A stretch of DNA of 62,169 nt from an uncultured Mycoplasma sp. (GTDB lineage Bacteria; Bacillota_I; Bacilli_A; Mycoplasmatales; Mycoplasmoidaceae). The translations under genes and the position numbers were made by a program. Shown here piece after piece: positions 57,875 through 62,169 of the stretch; positions within the stretch are counted from its first letter, which is position 1; every line of letters starts with the position of its first letter. Location: positions 1 through 62,169 of the forward strand of contig CASDXH010000003.1 in NCBI GenBank assembly GCA_949285105.1, read 5' to 3'. The notes under the pieces were generated by a model that was not told where the DNA came from, did no database searches, and saw only the letters and a program-made list of their open reading frames with translations.

Positions 57875-58897
57875 ATTATCTCATTTAAGAAACGCTTTCT
57901 TTTTGGCATTATCAAGATACATCTTAGCTAATGGTATTAAACCCAAAAGGATGATCATTTCAAAAGGTGCCTTAACAGATTCTTTAATAACTCTTGGTAT
58001 TAAATAAAAAGAAAAACCATATTTTATAAATGATGGAGATTGAATTCCATTATGGGCATATTGGTAATATAATGGTGCTGTTATTGTACCCAAAATAAAA
58101 GAGAAAACTATACTAATAACAAATACCAAACTAATAATTCAAAAACACAATATTATCTTTGCAGTATCACATTTTTTCAGTATGAAAAATATGATAATCT
58201 CCATAATTATAAAGAAAGCAAGAATTGCACCTAAAACAATATATTTACCATAAGTAAAAAATACTTCATCAAACTGGCTCTTACTTTCAAAGCTTGACCC
58301 ATCCAATCAAAACAGAAGTGTCACAATTCCAATAATAGTAAAAGTAATTAGTATTAACTGTTGGATTACTACCTCAATAATAAATTTAATGTTTAACTTT
58401 TTTGTTTGTTTTAAACTGTCTTCAAATTTCTTATTAGTTTCATTAATATATATTTGGTTTTTAAATCCAATGTTTTTAATATCATTAAAAATGTTCTTAC
58501 CAATTCTTATTGTACATATTGAAGAAAAAATACCCGATATAAAACCTACCATTGGTTCTTGAATAGCATACATTCAAAACCACAAAAATGTTGGCCTAAT
58601 AAGATAGCTTATAGTATCAGTTAATATTCCACATATAAAACCAAAAACAGGACCATATATTCATCCAATTACAATTACTGGAATTCATGATATGGAAATA
58701 TTTATTCCAACAACAGGCATATATATTGAAACAAATCCTAATGCCAAACGTAACCCAATTAATACAGATAATATAACAATAAGATTTACATGTTTAAAAA
58801 CCCTTATTGGATATAACGGGAAAAGAAAACAAATAATACCTTTAGGTAAAATTTGTTTTCTTTTTAAACTTTTATTAGTTCGGTTTAGAAGCATCAT
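57872..58897 (-). CDS. Probable ECF transporter substrate-binding (S) component
   Basis: 341 aa, one frame across about six UGA-Trp codons. The N-terminal half has membrane helices with LIGLRLALGFVSIYMPVVGI, then GWIYGPVFGFICGILTDTIS and MYAIQEPMVGFISGIFSSIC. This G-hydrophobic-GP-G-GxxxD pattern is that of ECF S components such as FolT. The substrate cannot be named. The C-terminal half has three more helices, unusually long for the family (usual about 180-200 aa). AGGAAG lies before the ATG. It overlaps the previous gene by 23 bases. Confidence 0.65.
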
Positions 58898-59993
58898 TGC
58901 TACTTCCTGTTTTCATTTCTTCAATTATTTGAATAAGCTTTGCATTGATTCTTTCAATATCTGGTTTTGGCGAAAAAACTAATCCTAATACATCAACGAT
59001 TAGTGCTACACCAAATAAAGCAACTTGAATGAAGTTACAAACAACAAAACCTTGGTATCCAATTCTTTGTTGAGCTGTAGTAGTTTTTACTTCAACATTT
59101 TGGTATAAGAAAGAAACAGAAATTTGAGACAAGAATGAATAGATAATAATAATTAACATTACATATCCAAAGAATTTGTTATATGAGTAAATCTGATTTT
59201 CATTCTTAAGTGGTTTCAAGAATATGTATGCTATTCACAAAAACAATAAAGCATATATTATTTGAGATATTAATGTGAAATAGTTTGTGGCTAAATTATC
59301 CTTTTTTCCATTAACTGTAATTTCTACACCATTACTCAATAGCAAGAATATACCAATTAGTATTGAAAGCAATGCCAATCCAATAGCAACACCAGAAATA
59401 ATATATTTAATAATTTTAATAATTAATGGTTTTGATCTATATTGATAAAACTCACCTGTGTTAACCATTTGTTGTAACTTAGTTCTAGCTACCATCATTT
59501 GCATTTCAGCGGGTCACATTTGAAAGTTATCTGTTGAACCAAATTGGTTATTCATCTCACCAGGGAACATAAGGGGCATTGTAGGAGCAGTATTTTCTAC
59601 TTTTGGTTGTTGTTCTGATTGGTTATTAGTTGGAACAGCGTTTACTTTAATGTCATCTTTTTTAAATTCACTTAATGGTTTTTTAAACATGTTTTGAACA
59701 TATACTGATAGATAATTAATGTCATCAATTATGTCATCTTGATTTGAGTATTCAGTTTTTTCAAATTCACATTTACTACCATTAATATCATTTAATTTTT
59801 TCAATCAAAGATCAGCATCGCTTTCTTTAACTTTAGCTTTTTCTTCCAAAAATTTTAAGATTGATATTTGTTTTAAAACAACACCTTCAAATGTTTCGTC
59901 TTTTAGTTTATTTAAAAGGGTTGAACTATTGAAAATGATTTTAAGATTTGAATCAATATCATTTATAAGTTTCTTTGAATTTTTTATTTCCAT
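58875..59993 (-). CDS. Membrane protein with cytoplasmic N-terminus, unknown
   Basis: 372 aa, one frame across UGA-Trp codons. Residues 1-150 are soluble and helical, with SKKLINDIDSNLKIIFNSST and a Pro/Met/Asn-rich linker (TMPLMFPGEMNNQFGS). Helices follow: IIKYIISGVAIGLALLSILI, LISQIIYALLFLWIAYIF, FFGYVMLIIIIYSFLSQ and CNFIQVALFGVALIVDVLGL. The last 30 residues are a soluble helix (IERINAKLIQIIEEMK). It lies between holA and the S component, spaced 3 bases and overlapping 23. No family recognised. Confidence 0.7.
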
Positions 59994-59996
59994 ATT

Positions 59997-60908
59997 TTAC
60001 GCCACCCCGCTAAGTAAGAATAATTTAAGAGAAGTATCAAAATCTTTTTTGCCCAACATAACATCCTTCTCAAGTGTTAACAATTGATTTAAAAGTGAAT
60101 CAATTTTTTTAACTTCTATCTGGTATAAGAACTTAGCTCAATTATCAATTTGAAACTTAAGAATCTTAAATTCTTTTACAATTACATCAAAACTATTGTG
60201 CATATCAAAATGTAATTTATATAATTTTAACAAAAATAATTGCGAAACCATAACATTGTAAATCTCTCTTAGATCAGAACCTTTTTGTTCAAATAATTGC
60301 ATCTGCAAAATAAGTTCCTGATAATTATTTGAAAAGTAATTATCTATAAGATTGAATACATTATCATTTATATTATTTTGAATTATTGAATCTATTATAT
60401 CTCTATTTAATTTACTATTATCTCAAACCACAAGTTTGTTTAATTCTGACATAATGCTATTTGCATCATTTGGTAAACACTCATTTAAATAATCAATTAA
60501 AGTATTGTTAACTGGGAATTTTTTAAAGATTAAATAATCTTGAATAAATTTTTTTGAAGTTCATTTGTTAAGTTTTTTTAAATTATGACAATAGCTAAAA
60601 AGTGATAACAAATATGTATCAGTTGCAATTTTATTCATACACACAAAAATGTTTTTATCTTTTATTTTTGATAGTTCATTTAAAAATGCTATTTCATGTT
60701 CATCTGGTTGGTTTTTCTTAGTGTTAAAACCCATAATAAAAACATTTGTTTTTTCATCACTAGAGAAAAAATCATATTGCAATAAGTCATCAATTATTTT
60801 CTCTTTTTCATCAAAATCATAAATATATAATTTTGGCTCAACACCTTTACATATTTCCATTTTTTTAAATTCTATTAAGCCTATATCTTCAGATAATATT
60901 AATTCCAT
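59997..60908 (-). CDS. holA: DNA polymerase III delta subunit (clamp-loader)
   Basis: 303 aa from ATG 60908 (MELILSEDIGLIEFKK). Weakly conserved but right for HolA: KTNVFIMGFNTKKN, a UGA-Trp, LNECLPNDANSIMSELNKLV, and LFEQKGSDLREIYNVMVSQL followed by the C-terminal VKKIDSLLNQLLTLEKDVML helices. Genes comEC-holA-rpsT commonly lie together. A start at 60983 is possible but would overlap comEC by 44 bases. A TATAAT (ends 6 bases before ATG 60908) is also present. Confidence 0.8.
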
Positions 60909-60939
60909 ATAGAAATTATATAATGAAATCAAACTTATA

Positions 60940-62025
60940 TTAAGACAATATTTCCTTTTGTCTTCTTCATATTTTGTTGTCATTAACTTTATAAAATAAC
61001 AGATTTAAAGATCATATAAAAGATAAGTATATGGGAAAATAATAAGTTTCTATTTTTGGTAAATAAATCATCACATTTATGTTTTCTGAAAACTCTACCA
61101 TCCCTTTAAATATCTTATAAAAGAAATTTAACATATCATATGAGGGAATAAAAAAGGTGAAAAGCGCAACAAAGTAATTAATTAATACAAGTGGTGAAAA
61201 AATGTAACTATAAAAGAAACTTAATAAGGATGTCTTTCCACTTAAATTTCCTATGTAAGGGAACAAATAAATATTAATTAAAATACTCATTAGAAATGAG
61301 TTCAATAATAATTTCTTGTTCCATTTAAAGTTAGTAAATAGTACAAACAGTGAAATATATGTCATTTGAAAACTAAATTGCGACAAACTTTTTGGAGCAA
61401 ATAAAAATATGATAATAATAGATAGTCACGGTTTTGTATTCCTATCTTTAAATTTGAAACCAGACAATATGAAGAAAATAAAAGCTCTAAAACTACCGAT
61501 ATTAAAGTTATTAACATAACATATAAAGAATAATAGAAATAAACTTATAGGAAAATATAATCATTTCTTAATAAAAATTTTCCTAATCACAAAAGCCAAA
61601 AAGCTTATATGAATACCACTAATAATAAATAGATGCAAAAGCGAAAGATTAGTTATCTTTTTATAGAGATCATTTGCGTAGCTACTTTTATATCCAAATA
61701 GAATCAAGTTTAAAAATGATCCTAAGTCATTACCATAATGATTTATATTAAAACTTATTAAATTATCTCTAACAGAGAAACCTATAATTTCATTTATCCA
61801 TGTTCCAATCATAATTTTAGAAAGCTTGTTCAACTCAAGTATGGGCAAACAAAAAACTAGCGCAAGATAAAAATTAACTAAGACATTAAATTTATCATTA
61901 CCTTTAATAACATGATAGGTAAAAAAGATAATCAACAAGAAAATAAATTGCTCGTGATTATGAAATCCTATGGCAAACACTATTAAAGATAAAACAAAAT
62001 ATTTTAAATCGAAAAACTTAGCCAA
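60940..62025 (-). CDS. comEC: Minimal ComEC/Rec2-like membrane protein
   Basis: 361 aa, nearly all hydrophobic helices. NLSLLHLFIISGIHISFLAF is the signature of the ComEC competence domain (usually HLLAISGLH), with NNFNIGSFRAFIFFIL and SLSQFSFQMTYISLFVLF also typical. Both the OB-like N-terminal and the C-terminal metallo-hydrolase domain of full ComEC (about 700 aa) are missing. Proposed start is TTG (62023-62025), with a G7 tract 6 bases upstream acting as or in place of a ribosome site. Confidence 0.8.
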
Positions 62026-62045
62026 TTAAAACCCCCCCAATTACT

Positions 62046-62169
62046 AAATAGCAATTAGAGGGAGAAACTATGGTAATGTAGAATAGTTTGTGGAAAGTAT
62101 CTTTCTCCTTACAGGGCTAGATACTTTTTTCTAGCTCTTGATTTATACCATAAAATTATGGTAAATCAA
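62046..62169 (+). other. Nested hairpins at window end, possible leader or attenuator
   Basis: No gene. Plus strand: GGAGAAA (62060) can pair with TTTCTCC (62102), or AAAGTATC (62095) with GATACTTT followed by T-run (62121-62129), which resembles an attenuator with alternative stems. A further stem GCTAGA/TCTAGC competes. The last 32 bases (62138-62169) form a near-perfect palindrome centred at 62153. The window stops here, so the downstream gene is unknown. Confidence 0.45.

Noticed and set aside
60909-60983. Upstream start for holA at 60983
   Set aside because: It would overlap comEC by 44 bases and adds residues before the family-typical N-terminus; the ATG at 60908 fits better.

Overview
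The window reads as a chromosomal segment of a low-GC mollicute. UGA must be read as tryptophan: most genes are interrupted in the universal code by in-frame UGA and become full-length, family-typical proteins once it is read as Trp (for example the NPPF(S)LP-W motif of HsdM, the joined PstC-PstA permease, and MtaB). The translation, rRNA and coiled-coil gene content suggests the Malacoplasma / Mycoplasma penetrans-iowae side of the group. That placement is inference; the 16S gene here would settle it.

Layout. 1-9253 is an accessory island: a five-gene minus-strand type I restriction-modification operon (half-size HsdS, HsdR, HsdM, a helicase-like protein with a putative nuclease domain, full-size HsdS), bracketed by two decayed IS256-family copies in the same orientation. 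9522-14612 holds a SHOCT membrane protein, infC-rpmI-rplT, ppa, miaA-hemW and a small membrane protein. 14741-19477 is a phosphate uptake operon, pstS - fused pstCA - pstB - phoU. It sits just downstream of a PhoB-like regulator whose receiver has lost its phosphorylation residues, and that gene overlaps metG, itself preceded by rarA and a membrane protein gene. 23765-26095 carries rsmI, a thioredoxin-reductase-like flavoprotein, a small membrane protein and rpmF. 26164-30955 is a complete 16S-23S-5S rRNA operon (minus) with RNase III-type processing stems. 31271-35088 is efp - unknown - nusB - rsmE - membrane protein - mtaB.

35195-53664 is the most striking part: six consecutive minus-strand genes encoding about 6,100 residues of coiled-coil protein (721, 989, 724, 1971, 869 and 836 aa). 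They share recurring short modules, one carries about 0.92-kb tandem repeats, and a long palindrome sits in front of the first gene. This looks like one co-transcribed cytoskeletal system, plausibly an attachment or gliding organelle. The order of the proteins and their shared modules suggest co-assembly.

53828-57738 has lepA, fmt, a membrane-anchored charged protein and rpsT. 57872-62025 has an ECF-type S component candidate, an unknown membrane protein, holA and a minimal comEC. The last 120 bases form nested hairpins of unknown role.

I saw no tRNA genes and no CRISPR array. Transcription is overwhelmingly on the minus strand.
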